DNA of 64,000 nucleotides from Schistosoma haematobium (Eukaryota; Platyhelminthes; Trematoda; Strigeidida; Schistosomatidae), in assembly GCF_000699445.3 (NCBI RefSeq), contig NC_067195.1:63586591-63650590 (forward strand). Direction: 5' to 3'. A program made the position numbers and the translations under genes. The notes beneath the pieces are model-generated. The model had not been told where the DNA came from and made no database searches. It saw only the letters and a program-made list of their open reading frames with translations. Shown here one piece after another: positions 1-12,200 of the stretch (position 1 is the first letter of the stretch; every line of letters starts with the position of its first letter).

Positions 1-2820
1 AAGCCTGTCTAGAGAAACGCAACCTATTGTTGTTAACCTTATTTCCATTCTAAACTTCTTGATCTATTTTGTATTTATGTTAACCCAATATTCTAACAGT
101 CCTGATTAATGCTCACATGTATTATCGTAATGTTATATTGATTAGTTTTCATGACACACTAGCTCAATCGATAATTAAAAATTGTCGTCTATATAAACTA
201 ATTAGCTTTGATGGTTCGTTAACAAGCTTTATTAGCATTTACATGCTTCAGCGACATAGACTTGTTTAAACATCAAGCTCTAGCAAATATGACCTGTAAA
301 TAACGTAAATATACATTGACTAACAATGCAGCAAGGACTAAATAGTTATCTGGATCTAATTCTTAGTGTTCCTTCGCTTAACACCTCATCCTGTTTTAAA
401 CTATGCACTATCCTGTAATATCTTTTCTTCCGACCACTGCCTGCCTAATTTCAAATTCTCGAGTTCCATTGCCAAACAACAAGGATGACACTTCTTTAAA
501 AACATACGGTGAGTTTCAGCCATAAGTTTTCTGCAATCATAAGGTCATTTTAGATGGCTCGTTCAATGGTGACCGCACAATTATCTGGATTCGTTCGGTT
601 GTTCTGATCCGAGTGAGTGGCAAAAACGTCAACAGCATCAAGCACCTTGGAATTAATTGCCATACTGCATGTTTTACTCTGGATACTTTTGGATCATTAC
701 TACTCCTCACGAATGGCGTTATATATGTCGTCCACTGAATAATCTAATTTTCAAAAATAATCCAGGCGAGTTCAACTATTTTACTTAATGATTTTTCACT
801 TAACGCGTATATGTTTTCCGGTTCCTTTTGCTATATATTTGTAAGTGTCCCTAGGCTAAATGCAGTAAGTTCTTATGGAATGTTTATAACGCATCATATT
901 CCTGCCTGAAGTTTTACAAGCAGTCTAAACTTTAAAATTATTTTCTGGTCATGTTCATTATTTTTAAATCGTCATATACGTCAACAACTTGCATGTTAAC
1001 CTGGCCCATACATACGTTTTACTATATCTTCATATCATTTGAATTTAGAAATCATCTGAATCGCCTTTAACATTTATCAATAAACCCATCATAGTCGTTG
1101 TTGCTAATCGTATTTGGGGTTTATGGATTGGTTTATCATATTAGCAGCCTAAAATGCGAACATAGTTTAGATAATAAGATTAAAAATTTAGATACTATCA
1201 ACTGCACTAGTAAAATAACTAAATCCCTAGGTAGCTGTTGGCTAAACAAACGTTTAAAATCAAAACTCCGTAGCCTACTAGAATTAACACTAAACGAATA
1301 TTTCTGAATTGAAATTTATAATTAAATTAGGCGTCTCGGATTCTTTAACGTTATAAATTTCTGATAATTTCGAATCACCTAAAGCAACAATACCTATTTT
1401 TCCACTGACTAATCCTCATCCAACACTATAACTAGTTAAACGTAATAGTTTCAGGATATCGTCATAAAGCATTGTCATAACTTGACAATCACGTAATATG
1501 ACTGATAAAATTAATGAAACTATTAACAAAATCGGTCAACAAATTGACTTATAATTACCATTAAATGGTGTTGTTTTCTTGGTATCTTCATCCATCACAG
1601 ATGATTACAGTATGTTTCTCTATCAGTTGCTCATTCAGTAAATATCTCAAAACCTTGTCAGTCTAATTGATGGTTTAGCGACACAATCCTGCATGCAAAT
1701 AATCAGTATAAGCAGTCGAGCAAATCTCCTGCAAACTGAAAACATCAATGTCGAATTTACCTCAACACTGACTAAGGTCCAAGCCATTATCATAGACATG
1801 AGTTGGGAGTGTACTCCCCTGGTTACAACTTATGTACTCCCTGTTAATCACATGAGCATCACTCACTATTAATCATCTTGTAAAAACTTATTTAGCTAAA
1901 TACATCTTGCAACACCACATCACTTAGTAATATGACACATAGGCTTAACTGATTTCAATAACTTATAACCACTATATCTCAATTAAATCGTATTCCGCCT
2001 TATTATAAACTGCATACTTGCAACTGACTTGTATGCCCAATCAGCCAGCAAGTATAAATGTAAATAAATAGTCTGCCACAGATCAGAACATTGAGTCCAG
2101 AGCATGTCTCTTACGAATACACTCATGTTTAACGATTTGTTCCTAGCTATCTGTCCAAAATTCATATGATCATCACTCATGTATTTAAATTTTGTTTTGA
2201 TGAACATTCATGTGTATTAGTAGTATTACTAAATTCTATCACGGCCAAGTAAAAATGAGGTTGAGAAAATCTCCCTTAACTAAATAAACCGTATCAAACT
2301 AACTGGAACACTAGTTGAAATTCTTTTCCACGTTACTACTTTTGTTCCTTCAGTTAGCCTACTAATACAGATGCAATTGGAATTCAACTCATTAGGACAA
2401 CTTACCGGCATAATCGTTATTTGATTTCATAATTTAAACCAAAACTAATACCAATATTAACATTTCTACAATATTCATTACTTTAATATTTCTAAACACA
2501 AAATACTTACTACCTATACGTCAAGTTATTAACCAACGGCTATTAACACGCATTGTTTTATTATTATTACTGTAATCTCATTTTTTATAGCTCAAATAAT
2601 CTTCACCCAAATTGTCATTTTAAGTGTGTTAAGCATGAAGGCATATTTTTTAAAAAATTATTACATGTATTTCCCGACCAGATGCTGCCGCCTTCTTTTT
2701 GATTTATCTTTCAGCTTACCAATACCCGGAGGATTCTTATTAACCTTGGTAACCTCCGGCGTGCGACGATCCCATCCAATTTGGTATCGAACCAACATCA
2801 CGTTGATTCTGGTGGGAGAG
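1..2820. other. A/T-rich sequence without a recognisable gene
   Basis: No long open frame, splice-bounded exon series or recognisable protein motif was found on either strand. The sequence is uniformly A/T-rich with short homopolymers. Short ORFs of 60-75 codons here show no family resemblance. It reads as intergenic or intronic host DNA, possibly with old repeats too decayed to see by eye. Confidence 0.6.
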
Positions 2821-2822
2821 TA

Positions 2823-3245
2823 GTGTAGTGGCATTAGACCATAACCACACAATCTTCAAAGCTGAACACAAGACTACTCAGAAAGTAGATATTCAATATT
2901 CAACACGGAGAAATACCTAACAATGGAGAAGGCGCGAAGAAAGAATTGAATGGACTGGAGTTGATCGAGTGGCATGGCTCCGCCATGCAGGCGTGGTCTC
3001 TGCTGAATGTTACCTTCTATCTTCTATTCATATTAAATATATTGTTCTTTCTCTAGCCTAACCTTGTTCTACATCATGTATTGGTAATTGATACGATACA
3101 GTGAGTTGGTGTAGTCGATGGTGTGACTTCCACGTAAGATCTTATAGATTAGGCAGCTATATCATGACAAATATACAAATTTAGGATTAGGTCTATTATT
3201 AGAGCAGTACTAATATCATAGTAGACCATAGTTCTACAGGTTAAC
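2823..3245 (+). repeat. Dispersed repeat family D, copy 1 (about 420 bp)
   Basis: This stretch aligns by eye with 22829-23235. Shared blocks include GGCATTRGRCCHTAA at the start, the AGATATTCAA block, the TGCAGGCGTGGTC block, CATATTAAATATATT and an end block at 3224-3240 (TAGACCATAGTTCTAC here, TAGACCATAATTCTAC in copy 2). A shorter piece of the same family lies at about 11870-12010. The copies are roughly 70-80 percent alike, so this is an old family. No coding capacity is conserved. It stops immediately before the Gypsy pol fragment. Confidence 0.7.
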
Positions 3246-3260
3246 AACTCCTGGCAACCC

Positions 3261-4904
3261 TTGGCATTTTTCTCTAGAAGGTTGCTAGACACCGAATCAA
3301 GGTACAGCACATTCGGCAGGGAACTCCTAGCCATGTATTGTGCTGTACGACATTTCCAACACTATATCGAAGGCCGTGAATTCACTCTTTTCACGGACCA
3401 TAAACCGCTCACTTTCTCGTTAAGCTCTCCTTCTGACAAGTACTCTCCCCGTGAGTCTCGACAACTGGACTACATTTCGCAGTTTACTTCAGATATTCAA
3501 CACATCTCTGGAGCAAACAATGTAGTCGCAGACGCCTTATCTCGCATAACTTCCTTGAACAGTTTCCAAGGAATCGACCTTCTTAAACTCGCCGAGCTTC
3601 AAAAAGAGGACACTGATCTTCAGCACGAGTTATCGTCCACAACACTTAAACTACGCATCAAACAGATGGGAACAGGTAAGGAAACCTCACTGTGTGACAC
3701 ATCTGCAGGTAGGGATCGCCCAATCGTGCCGAAACATTATCGATGCAATGTCTTCAATACATTGCACAAACTTTCTCATCCAGGTGTTCGTGCAACCATC
3801 AAACTTATAGCAGAACGGTTTTGCTGGCCTGGAATGAATAAAGACGTGAGGGAGTGGGCACGCTCCTGTGTAAGCTGCCAAAAATCTAAGGTTATCAGAC
3901 ACAATAAATGTCCCTTAGGCTCATTTAAAACTCCCGATGCTCGTTTCGACCATGTTCATCTGGATTTGGTAGGACCTTTACCAGATTCAAATGGATACGC
4001 TTACCTCTTAACCTGCGTAGACCGTTTCACTCGATGGCCAGAAGCAGTACCTATCAAGGACATCACTGCTGAAACAGTGGCCCGCACCTTCGTCGAACGA
4101 TGGGTAGAAAACTTCGGTTGCCCTTCAACCATCACTACAGACCGCGGACGTCAGTTTGAATCTGACCTTTCCCGTCGTCTGACCACACTTTTAGGAAGCA
4201 CTCGCTTCCGAACGACTGCCTACCACCCACAAGCAAACGGGTTGGTAGAACGTTTTCACCGACAACTAAAAGCTTCACTATCAGCTGCAAACGTTTCACA
4301 GTGGACGGACGCTCTTCCACTCGTCTTATTAGGTATCCGCAATGCAGTGAAAGCTGACATTGGATACACTGCGGCTCAACTCGTTTATGGAACGACACTT
4401 CGACTTCCAGGAGAATTCGTGGATCCTTCATCCTCTTCAATGAACATGGATCTAACCTCCTACACGAACAGGCTTACAAACGCAATGCGTTCAGTTAAAC
4501 CTGCTTCCACTCGACCTCAATCAACTGATGTTTTCGTTCAACCTGACTTACGATATAGTACACACGTTTTCGTTCGTCGAGACTCGCATCGACGACCCTT
4601 CGAATCAGCATACGAAGGACATTTCAAAGTTTTTCAACGCGAACCGAAGTACTATATAGTCGATAAGAACGGAACCAACGATAGCATCAGCATCGATCGC
4701 TTAAAAGCAGCGTATTTAGAAGGAAATCCTATTCACGTCGACTTTCCTTCGTTACAATCGAACGACACTACTCCACTAATAATTCCTCAACCGACAACCA
4801 ACACCAGCGATGATACTCCGAATGTTTCTGAAAATAAACCTAAAACGACGCGTTCTGGAAGAAGAGTAAGATTTCCAGAACATTTAAACGACTACTGCAC
4901 GTAA
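3261..4904 (+). CDS. Ty3/Gypsy retrotransposon pol fragment: RNase H end plus integrase
   Basis: A 547-codon open frame encodes the C-terminal part of a Ty3/Gypsy polyprotein. Residues 1-95 are the RNase H tail (TDHKPLTF, ending in the typical ADALSR). Residues 165-215 are the integrase HHCC zinc-binding domain (HKLSHPG, then CVSCQKSK). The integrase core follows with all three acidic residues visible: HLDLVGPLP near residue 230, TTDRGRQFE near 291 and [13 protein letters not shown] near 328. The C-terminus ends in a basic [17 protein letters not shown] tail. Protease, reverse transcriptase and the first part of RNase H are missing: the frame begins abruptly beside repeat D, so this is a 5'-truncated copy and the listed ATG is not a true start. 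No internal stops suggest a fairly young copy. Schistosome elements such as Boudicca or the Saci group are likely relatives; I cannot assign one. Confidence 0.92.
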   Translation: MAFFSRRLLDTESRYSTFGRELLAMYCAVRHFQHYIEGREFTLFTDHKPLTFSLSSPSDKYSPRESRQLDYISQFTSDIQHISGANNVVADALSRITSLNSFQGIDLLKLAELQKEDTDLQHELSSTTLKLRIKQMGTGKETSLCDTSAGRDRPIVPKHYRCNVFNTLHKLSHPGVRATIKLIAERFCWPGMNKDVREWARSCVSCQKSKVIRHNKCPLGSFKTPDARFDHVHLDLVGPLPDSNGYAYLLTCVDRFTRWPEAVPIKDITAETVARTFVERWVENFGCPSTITTDRGRQFESDLSRRLTTLLGSTRFRTTAYHPQANGLVERFHRQLKASLSAANVSQWTDALPLVLLGIRNAVKADIGYTAAQLVYGTTLRLPGEFVDPSSSSMNMDLTSYTNRLTNAMRSVKPASTRPQSTDVFVQPDLRYSTHVFVRRDSHRRPFESAYEGHFKVFQREPKYYIVDKNGTNDSISIDRLKAAYLEGNPIHVDFPSLQSNDTTPLIIPQPTTNTSDDTPNVSENKPKTTRSGRRVRFPEHLNDYCT

Positions 4905-5290
4905 GGCACTACTCGACATTTTATATTATCTCGATTTTTCTTTTGACAATATATAATATTTAAAAAAAAAACAATTTTAATATGCCTATATGTTTATATT
5001 TTTATTTTAAAACAAAAAAAACGAAATTATTTTTTAACGCTATTACGTGTGCTTGAGTTTATTTTCCATTTTTCGCCGACATTGTGTTTTTACGCACATA
5101 CGAGTGTATTTCGACATGCACTTACATATTCTTTTTTCTTTTCCAGGACGGCTGGAAAAGAACGATGCAGCTTACGAGGAGTCGAAATTTTCGTTGTAAC
5201 TTTTTCTTTTTTTTACTATGTTGTACCTCGGTCCCATCTAACAAGGAAAGACGACCAGACGCTGCTACACTTAGTAAGCTATCAGAAGAG
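4905..5290 (+). repeat. Gypsy 3' untranslated region and probable LTR remnant
   Basis: Directly downstream of the Gypsy pol stop lies very T/A-rich non-coding sequence with A runs (4962-4971, 5017-5022) and T runs. This is where a polypurine tract and 3' LTR belong. No 5' LTR is present in the window to compare, so the LTR limits cannot be set. Confidence 0.4.
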
Positions 5291-5650
5291 TGTTTACCAA
5301 CGACAGTGGTCTGTAGCGGTAAATAAATCCCCAAAATAAATAGCTCTAAGTTTTCGACATTGGATGCTGCCCATATGTTTTAGTGGACTCATCTAGCTGA
5401 AGGCGCTCGGTCAGGCATCCGCACCAGATCACGTGTGGTAACGCCGTGCTCAACATCAACCGCAATCGCTAGCTAGATTAGATCAGAGAATTCCGATATA
5501 TTGGTTATCGCCAAATACACTCTTCCGATCTCCTCGACTCTGTCTTTTGATTTCTCTGGGTGGGAACGAAATATATTAGAAGGTGTTACTGGTAGTAGCG
5601 TTGTCAAACACTGAATACCTGTGACATCATCAAACTCATGGAAGAGGTTT
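5290..5650 (-). repeat. Dispersed repeat family A, copy 1
   Basis: This is related to 20890-21230 in the same orientation and to 26830-27190 plus 28591-28680 in the opposite orientation. Landmarks are AATAAATCCCCAAAAT, GACATTGGATG, AGCTGAAGGCGCTCGGTCA, CACCAGATCACG and, at the far end, GATTTCTCTGGGTGGGAACGA. The strand is set so that the 26830 copy reads +. This is the most diverged copy. It lies between the Gypsy remnant and the CR1-like pseudogene. A short ORF recurs in the two better copies, but its frame is not kept here, so it is probably non-coding. Confidence 0.7.
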
Positions 5651-5654
5651 ACCA

Positions 5655-7085
5655 TCAAAAGTATAATGGTAACTTACCGTGACCGATGTGCATTAGCACA
5701 CACCTCCTAGCACTGATTTCTAAGCCCCACTCCCGAGCACATCTAACTAAATCGTCTAAGTCAGCTTGAAGATCCAGATGATCAGCCTCACTCTTTATTG
5801 TTCTCCAGATTTTTACGTCATCCGCAAACGATAATGTCGACGACCTAAGCAACAGCGGCAACTCATTAACGTAGAGAAGGAAGAGCAGAGGGCCTAAGAT
5901 AGTGCCTTGGGGTACACCACTTTTGACCGGCTTCCAATCGGATAGCGTCCCATTGACTCTTACTCTCTGTCTGCGGTCACACAAGAAGTTGCCTATCCAC
6001 TCCTGTACGGTACCTATTATTCCGAAGCTCGTAAGCTTCTGCATAAGACCTACGTGTGAAACCTTGTCAAATGCTTTGCTAAAATCTATGAATATCACAT
6101 CGACAGACAGACCGTTATCTAGGGCTGCTGTCCAATCCTCTCTCGCAATAAGCAAGTTAGTCAAGCATGAACGCTTGTTATGAAATCCGTGTTGCTCAGG
6201 AGCTAACAGATTGTGTGAAACTATGTGGCTCAGCAACCTAACCCGAATTATCTTTTCAAGCAACTTAACGACCATGCTAGTTAGACTGACAGGCCGGTAG
6301 TTAGATACGATCTGTATCTGACCATCCTTAAATATAGGACTGACTATAGCGTCTTACCAATCTCTAGGGTGTTGGGCGAGTGAAAGGGGCATGTTGAAGA
6401 GTGTCGCAAGCGGTTTTGAAATAATGTCCGCAAGAGATGACAGCAGCCGTGGATGTAACCCGTCAGGGCCCGGTATCTTACAAGGTTTGAGGTTAGTTAT
6501 CAACGGAAGGACAGTTTCCTCTGTCACCTGTACAGATTCAATAGCTGGTATCTCGGTGTGAGTGGGACAAGTATTTGCTACAATAAACGTAGAGTAGACC
6601 TCGCTAAAATAGGTTGGAAAAGTCTCAGCTTTTGCCCGATCTGATCCAGCTAGTAAATCTGAATTTTCGTGTAACAGTAACGAGGGAATACCATCACTAC
6701 GTTTCATTCGCCGTTTAACATACGAAAACAATCGGTTCGGACAAGTACGGCTATCAAATACTAACTGTCGTTCGTACGTGATACGGGATTTAGCTACGGT
6801 TTTCTTACAAATATTCCGGAATTTTCGGTACTCACACTTAAATTACGCGTGACCTGTCAACAAGAATAAGTCCCAGAAGTGTTTCCTACGCTTTAACTGC
6901 TTCCCGGCATCCTTATTAATCCATGGAGGGCAATGTGATAGCTTACATGCTGACCACGGGATAAACGGCGACGTTACGGACTCGAATTTAGCCTTAAACT
7001 TGTTCCATTCGTCTTCGATCGATCCATCCGCGTCGACCGACCAACCAGTCAAGATAGCACAATTTCTGATTGCCGGAATATTATA
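5655..7085 (-). pseudogene. CR1/jockey-like LINE reverse transcriptase, truncated at both ends
   Basis: Read on the minus strand, one frame runs from about 7085 to 5655 with only two in-frame stops (TAA at 6843-6845 and TAA at 6354-6356). The residues flow smoothly through both. It encodes the linker after the endonuclease (around PPWINKDAGKQLKRRK) and RT motifs: PGPDGLHPRLL, NYRPVSLTS, motif A IDFSKAFDKVSH, motif B SGVPQGTILGPLLF and the catalytic FADD box in LSFADDVKIW. The sequence is cut at 5655 just after the thumb begins, where repeat A starts, and at 7085 beside a TA dinucleotide run (7082-7100). The endonuclease and 3' end are absent. The motif set fits the CR1/jockey superfamily rather than RTE. 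Only two substitutions creating stops means it has decayed little. Confidence 0.88.
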
Positions 7086-7109
7086 TATATATAATATATT
7101 GCACAACTA

Positions 7110-8640
7110 AGTATTAAGTTATATGTATTTTAATCTTCTATAACAACACAAAACATTTCCGTTCCACCTGTTTCAAATCGACTTCTCAGTAGTGTCGTGT
7201 CGCAGCTGTAACCCAATCAGGACCAACTGTGATTTGTAGGACTATTTCGATTCACATAAAACATTTTACGGTTCTGTGGGTAGATTTTGGGAGTAACCTG
7301 TCGAAACGCGTAAATGTAATATATTTTGTCATTCTATAACCTATCTGAAGAAACAAGTTATCATACACTAGACATTTGGTGTTCATTTTAAGGTCCTGAA
7401 GACGGACTATCACAGTTGAATGTTAGGTGGGACATGTGGCTGAAAAATCTACATCAGTTAACGTCACGTAGGTCTCGGAGTGGACTCAAATCTTTTTTCA
7501 GTGAGTAGACACAAGGAACCGCGATCGTATCCTGAGGTAAATATATCAGGTGTTGCTTATTCCTTGGAACATTAGATTATGTGTATTTTCGGGATGCACC
7601 GGCAAATGCTCTGTCGTTAAGGTCAAAAGAAATAGAGATGCGTCAAAATTAAGGTAATTTTGAAGTGATTCGAAGTCCACGTTTGAGTCACTTTTTAGTT
7701 TTTCGGTATGATGAGGACTGGTTTAGTTTACTTGTTCTCTTCACATGACAACATCAGAACTTCTGGAACCTAACATGCTGGGGTCTTTTAGATGATTAAC
7801 GGCAACTATGTATCTGCTTTTATATTGTTTGTTTGTAACCTGTAATGGGGTCTCAGTCAAATTATCTCCATGTCCTCAATCTCTACTCTTTGGAAGCCTC
7901 TGGGTATTAGCCTTTTAGATTTGACCAATTATGACCCGGACGATCCTGTGTGATATTTTGTCATGCGTTTATTTTCGTATTTATCTACATGATTAAATAG
8001 GAACTTTTATTAGTGTAAACTCTCATATCTGAAACTGTTTGCATGTTTGCGAGATCGCCATATTTCATTATGCCTGTGGGCTATATAAATTAGTACAACC
8101 AATCATGATGAGTAAATCAACACACGTGAAACAATGTAACACGCATTTATTTATCGTTTCGAACATTATGTTTGGTTAGTTGGCAAAATTTGGTCAAAAT
8201 ATAATCACCACAAACATCTCATATTTCACATACTGTTTCTGCATTGGTTTCAACCATTGTAGTACTGGTGTTTAATTAATTTAGTAACTCGAAGTTATAC
8301 GAAGTAATTGAGCATGAGAGATGGATCTAGTTGTAAAAGTGATAAGGGAGAGCAAACTACGGAAGACTCGGTAGCATTTGCCGTTTCCTTCCTGTTGCCT
8401 TGGTAATTATTCTGCTTCATAACGTGCGCGAATGAACTTATCTGCAGTTGCTAGATCGTTCCACTGGCTGTACTGAAATATATGTTTGCTTTTCTTTTAT
8501 TCTGCTGCTGACATATCACAACTCCAGTGACTGCGGAAAACGACAAACATCATTCGTTTACATCAGAAATGGAGTGAGCCTTAAGATCATTCCTTGTTCA
8601 TCATTGACGGATTGCTATCAAATGTTATAATAATATCTAT
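7110..8640. other. No gene recognised
   Basis: This is unique-looking A/T-rich DNA between two LINE remnants. No convincing motif or long frame was seen on either strand. A CTGTCGAAACG-containing block near 7297 has the look of a dispersed repeat end, but no second copy was located in the window. Confidence 0.5.
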
Positions 8641-8644
8641 TTCT

Positions 8645-9793
8645 GGTTGTTGTGGAACAATCAATTGAATGGAATTCATCACTCTACATCAACTTCATTG
8701 ACTACGAAAAAGCATTTGACAGCGTGGACAGAACAACATTATGGAAACTTCTTCGACACTACGGCGTGCCTCAGAAGATAGTCAATATCATACGGAATTC
8801 CTATGATGGATTAAACTGCAAAATTGTGCATGGAGGACAGTTGACAAACTCGTTCGAGGTAAAGACCGGTGTCAGGCAAGGTTGCTTACTCTCACCCTTT
8901 CTCTTTCTCCTGGTGATCGACTGGATCATGAAGACGTCAACGTCTGAAGGGAAGCACGGGATACAATGGACATCTAGGATGCAGTTGGACGATCCAGACT
9001 TCGCAGATGATCTGGCCCTTCTATCCCAAACGCAACAACAAATGCAGGAGAAGACGACCAGTGTAGCAGAAGCCTCAGCAGCAGTAGGTCTCAATATACA
9101 CAAAGGGAAAAGCAGGATTCTCCGATACAACACAGAATACACCAATCCAATCACAATTGACGGGGAAGATTTGGAAGATGTGAAAACCTTTACATATTTG
9201 GGCAGCATCATTGATGAACAGGGTGGATCTGATGCAGATGTGAAGGCGCGGATCGGCAAAGCAAGAGCAGCATATTTACAACTGAGGAACATCTGGAATT
9301 CAAAGCAACTGTCAACCAACACCAATGTCAGGATTCTCAATACAAATGTCAAGACAGTTCTACCGTATGGGGCAGAAACCTGGAGAACTACGAAAGTTAT
9401 CATCCAGAAAATACAGGTGTCTATTAACAGTTGTCTACGCAAAATACTTCAGATCCATTGGCCGGACACTATTAGCAACAACGTACTGTGGGAGAGAACA
9501 AACCAGATCCCAGCGGAGGAAGAAATCAGGAAGAAGCGCTGAAAGTGGATGGGACACACATTGAGTAAAGCACCCAACTGCGTCACAAGACAAGCCCTCA
9601 CATGGAATCCTGAAGGCTAAAGGAAAAGAGGAAGACCAAAGAACACATTACGCCGAGAAATGGAAATAGACATGAGAAAAATGAGCAAGAATTGGATGGA
9701 ACTAGAAAAGAAGGCCCAGGACAGAGTGGGTTGGAGAATGCTGGTCAGCGGCCTATGCTCCATTGGGAGTAACAGGCGTAAGTAAGTAAGTAA
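8645..9793 (+). pseudogene. RTE-clade LINE (family RTE-1), copy 1, 5'-truncated
   Basis: The open part (8652-9542) encodes RT from motif A onward: [27 protein letters not shown] and FADDLALL, then [10 protein letters not shown], the YGAETW block and [13 protein letters not shown] at 9540-9542 replaces the expected tryptophan of the RWKW block. The same frame then continues (GHTLSKAPNC, TWNPEG), meets a TAA at 9618-9620, and runs on through [12 protein letters not shown] to [13 protein letters not shown]. It ends in an AAGT tetranucleotide tail at about 9778-9795, the usual RTE-type 3' end. Endonuclease and the first RT motifs are missing. Unlike the other three copies in the window it has no GAGT duplication in the HYGV-P region. 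It cannot be autonomous. Confidence 0.93.
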
Positions 9794-9795
9794 AT
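9778..9795 (+). repeat. AAGT tetranucleotide tail of RTE-1 copy 1
   Basis: Three to four tandem AAGT units directly follow the last coding block of the LINE. The same tail, reverse-complemented, is found at 27203-27220 at the 3' end of copy 2. This marks it as the element's own 3' terminus rather than a host microsatellite. Confidence 0.8.
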
Positions 9796-9799
9796 ACAT

Positions 9800-11425
9800 C
9801 AGGCATGCCAGTTTACTGACTGTGAATATAGACGTGACAAGCTTATTTGTAAATAGTTTTTAATATTATTTGTATTTATTTTGTCAATCTTTCACTGTAC
9901 GTATATTTATCATCAAATGATTGTACCTGTTTTTTTAGTAAATGACCTTGATCACACCTCTCGTTGTGTTACTGACATAGCGCGACATACTGTTGCTTGC
10001 TACCAAATACATTGCTATACACACACACACACCTTGTTCTACTTTCGCTTGTGATTGAGCTAACTGCACTCTAAATCAAATATTATCTGCATTTATAGAC
10101 TGTGAGTCGGAATATATCATACCGAACATTGGTTAACATTACTGGAGAGTCCAACAACCTGAACGGAATTACCGAACATTTATAATTGTGGATTCTCAGT
10201 ACCAGACCCAATCCGAACACGCATCAACTTGGTGAACTTAAGTAAAGTCCCAATTCTTCTGTTGTATTTGTAACAATTAACACTATTATTTACTCTTAAT
10301 AACTTGGTAAATACTTTTTCACGTTCATATTTGTCTGGTCCACCACAAGACAAAATCAAATTATTACAAACGATACTATTTTCACTTCAGTTAGTTACTC
10401 AGCTGGGTTGATAAATTATAAGGAACGAATTTAGATGCTTTTAGTCAGTATCACAGTTGGCGCGCTTTATGAAGGTTGCGTTGCGACGTGCAACTGACGG
10501 CCAAGGCTAGATCCAAGTGAAGTTAGGGGCTTCTAGAAATCTCAACCTTATATCCCTCTGGAATATCTGAGGCTTTAATGATGGTGCAGGACGAAGTCAC
10601 CTGTTCCACATCTGTTTTCGGTGGCATATCTCAAGGGGGCTGAAAGAGGGTAAAAGAAAAAGAAAGGTCGAGAAGCAGAGCAGACAATGTTCATGGAGGA
10701 ATATTTAAGGTATGACTACAAAATGTTCTGCCCCACAGACATGGGTGGATTGAAGGTATCTCTTCATCATCATGTTTGCTGGTCAGTAACACCACCCTCC
10801 CTCCCTTTGTGATGTTAAGCTATCTTACGCTTGTGGTATGTATGAAGATTGCTATAATCTAAGCTCCTTGTTGGAATACACTGTCTCTACTAGTTCCATG
10901 TTACAAGCAAATCAGATAGTTAAAGCATTTGTATTATGGGTTAGACACCCATTTAGTATATCACACTGCTATGAAGATAACTAATGATAAAAGTTAAAAA
11001 ACAGGTGAGACTATATGTGGTTTAAGGATGACAAGGTCTAGTAGCAAATCAAAGTATATGAAAGAGTATAAGATTGTAAACTTTTCAGGGTGAGAAAAAC
11101 AAAACATTGAGAAACTCACAAGAATTTGATGATAATAATAATTTAGGACATTATAAGCTTCTTATGATCGGCCTTAGTTGATCAGCATCCATAGGATTGG
11201 TGAGTTATCTATGTACTTGCAATAGAAAAAATAGGGCATGCCACTTAGGAAGAATAATGTCTTCAACTTTTAGAGAGATTAGAAAATTGACAGTGAGAGT
11301 TAGGAGCATAAGGCCATGATTAATAATCAATGAATAATAGGAGAGGATAAACCATGTGTTCTGTAATTTGGTTATTTTCATATTAATAACAATGAGGTTA
11401 GTTATATTCTTGTTCTATCTAGATA
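9800..11425. other. No gene recognised; short CA microsatellite
   Basis: A/T-rich sequence. A short CA run sits at 10019-10032. The segment 10440-10800 is slightly more G/C-rich than its surroundings and might be an old repeat, but it has no open frame and no second copy that I could find. Confidence 0.5.
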
Positions 11426-11429
11426 TTAG

Positions 11430-12200
11430 GCGGTCCATAATAAAGTGCCCAGTTGGTCGGCGGGAGTTCAAGTTATAATTGAAGCTCTTTCGAGTCTAGT
11501 AACAGGGTTATTAGCTCTTTGAATTTGGTAAGAATTTTAGTTACGGATAAGTACTAGCAACCTGTTCTATAATAGACTATGCCGTACTGTAAAAACGTAC
11601 AACGCATTTTTTGGTGCTTTAAGGTAAGTAGTGTATGTGAGTTGTTTCTCAGTCCATAGGCTCGGTCATGGATCATAGTTGGGCAGGAGGTTGGAAATGA
11701 GAGTCCACATATTGCTTTGTATAGAAATATTAGGTTGTTCTTTAGCCGACGATACCATAAAGGTTCTAAATAGAGGTGCTTATATCCATAATAAAGTGCC
11801 CCATTGGTTGGCGGGATTTCAGGGAATAGTCGATGGGTGTATGCGAAAGAATTCATTCACTAAATCAAACAGCATGGCTCGGTCTCACAGACGTGGTCAT
11901 TCTGTGCAGCTTTCCTTCACTCGCATTAAGTATATTATTCTATCTTTACCCCAAAATATGCTCTTCAGAAGCTCTAGACGTTAATTTCCTGATCCTTACT
12001 ATACGACGAGTTAGGATATACAATCATGGAACTGCCAAGTATGCCTGCTTTCTAGAAAGTCATAAGGTGAAGTTATCACATTTACATCCACCTTCTTGTT
12101 CGAAACCTTGAAGACTTTACGGGCCTTTTGTTCTTAAGCTCCACTTGGACGTCAATAGATTACGATGGCTAATATATTAGTAAAAGCAGATTCTTTTTTG
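11430..12200. repeat. Mosaic of dispersed repeats, including D and E pieces
   Basis: Three repeat signals overlap here. A 40-bp block near 11435-11475 (AATAAAGTGCCCAGTTGGT) recurs imperfectly at 11785-11825. About 11870-12010 matches the interior of repeat D (CGTGGTCATTCTGTGCAGC and ATTATTCTATCTTTA). About 12045-12200 matches 48020-48180 closely (block TTTACATCCACCTTCTTG, here called family E). The D-E junction suggests a composite element or one insertion beside another. Short ORFs over this stretch are not conserved between copies. Confidence 0.6.

Noticed and set aside
10019..10032. CA dinucleotide run
   Set aside because: Too short to be more than an ordinary microsatellite.
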